DNA of 41,245 nucleotides, taken from NCBI RefSeq assembly GCF_000745855.1, contig NZ_JQKD01000044.1, positions 1 to 41,245 on the forward strand, written 5' to 3'. Below the pieces are notes generated by a model that made no database searches, was not told the origin of the DNA, and saw only the letters and a list, made by a program, of their open reading frames with translations. A program made the position numbers and the translations under genes. Source of the DNA: Xenophilus azovorans DSM 13620. Its GTDB lineage: Bacteria > Pseudomonadota > Gammaproteobacteria > Burkholderiales > Burkholderiaceae_C. Below are positions 40,919 through 41,245 of this stretch, piece after piece. Numbering within the stretch: the first letter of the stretch is position 1; every line of letters starts with the position of its first letter.

Positions 40919-41245
40919 TCGTGTCCCAATTCGTGGTGTAAGTCCACAGCCCGGACGAGGCTGAGATGCACGGTACTCAGCGAGCCACAGCGGACAGCCG
41001 AGTGGGCGCAGTGTCGCTCAGGGTCTGCAGGCCTTCAAGTTGCATGTAGCGCCGGTTGAGCGACCACTCGTCGTTCTGCTCCAGCATCATGGCGCCGACC
41101 AGGCGCACGATGGACGCATCGTTGGGGAAGATGCCCACGACGTTGGTGCGTCGCTTGATCTCCGCGTTCAGCCGCTCCAGCGGGTTGGTGCTGTAGATCT
41201 GCGCCCAGTGCGCTCGCGGGAAGGTCATGAAGGCCAGCACGTCGT
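40919..41245 (-). mobile_element. IS256-family insertion sequence, end portion, running off the window
   Basis: One end of an insertion sequence whose transposase reads inward on the minus strand. The boundary is set near 40915-40922, where the glycosylase-like gene loses homology and the sequence changes to a TGTCCCAATTCGTGG block, the likely terminal inverted repeat. The other end and the 8-9 nt target duplication are outside the window, so the exact edge is uncertain by several bases. Confidence 0.75.
40977..41245 (-). CDS. IS256-family (Mutator-type) transposase, C-terminal part
   Basis: Partial: the frame is open to the window edge and its N-terminal part is missing. The ~88 visible residues contain FPRAHWAQIYSTNPLERLNAEIKRRTNVVGIFPNDASIVRLVGAMMLEQNDEWSLNRRYM in family-typical order. 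The TNPLERLN stretch carries the last acidic residue of the DDE triad and is the most conserved part of IS256/Mutator transposases. The C-terminus ends normally at TGA (40979-40977). Whether the rest of the gene is intact cannot be seen. Confidence 0.93.
   Translation of the reverse strand, partial: DVLAFMTFPRAHWAQIYSTNPLERLNAEIKRRTNVVGIFPNDASIVRLVGAMMLEQNDEWSLNRRYMQLEGLQTLSDTAPTRLSAVAR

Noticed and set aside
1-41245. CRISPR arrays, tRNA or rRNA genes
   Set aside because: No regularly spaced identical repeats with unique spacers, and no cloverleaf or rRNA-like segments were seen while reading both strands.

Overview
The window is 41 kb of very GC-rich DNA (NNC/NNG codons dominate) from a beta-proteobacterium, most likely a Burkholderiales member of the Comamonadaceae (Acidovorax/Delftia-like). 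This rests on protein resemblance and gene order: CobW GTPase, dksA, STAS-type protein, hslVU, then a complete mraZ-to-lpxC division and cell-wall (dcw) cluster.

Layout. 1-2230 (+): the C-terminal end of a TpsB/ShlB-type outer-membrane transporter, then two lipoproteins. 2325-7588 (-): a catalytically degenerate S4/pseudouridine-synthase-like protein, a NUDIX-metallo-beta-lactamase fusion, an M48 metalloprotease and a YjgN/DUF898 membrane protein. 7737-13561 (+): CorA, a cytosine-deaminase-like amidohydrolase, dapF, a small lipoprotein, a DUF484 protein, a DUF218 protein and xerC, many joined by 4-nt stop/start overlaps. 13650-20852 (+): rlmI-like methyltransferase, CobW GTPase, dksA, a 518-aa STAS-like protein, hslV and hslU. 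21113-40238 (+): mraZ, rsmH, ftsL, ftsI, murE, murF, mraY, murD, ftsW, murG, murC, ddl, ftsQ, ftsA, ftsZ, lpxC, followed by a 58-aa membrane protein. The last ~700 bp is lower in GC and accessory-like: a glycosylase-like gene cut by an IS256-family element that runs off the window.

How the genes work together. DapF makes meso-diaminopimelate; MurE adds it, MurF adds D-Ala-D-Ala made by Ddl, MurC and MurD act earlier in the same pathway, and MraY and MurG build lipid I and lipid II. FtsW and FtsI polymerise and cross-link septal wall, while FtsL, FtsQ, FtsA and FtsZ form the divisome. LpxC commits precursors to lipid A. MraZ is the expected autoregulator: four AGTG motifs at an exact 10-nt period lie in front of it.

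The most unusual content is non-coding structure laid over this essential cluster. Palindromic mini-elements sit between genes and also inside essential genes in frame. One 81-nt multi-hairpin element occupies exactly 27 codons of murE, and two copies of another encode nearly the same 24-residue peptide in murD. A relative of the murE element lies between ftsA and ftsZ with compensatory changes in a stem. A duplication with hairpins between ftsW and murG creates a 28-codon ORF coupled by ATGA overlaps on both sides. Inside rsmH a terminator-like hairpin is followed by a T-run made of synonymous codons unusual for this genome. No tRNA, rRNA or CRISPR array was seen.
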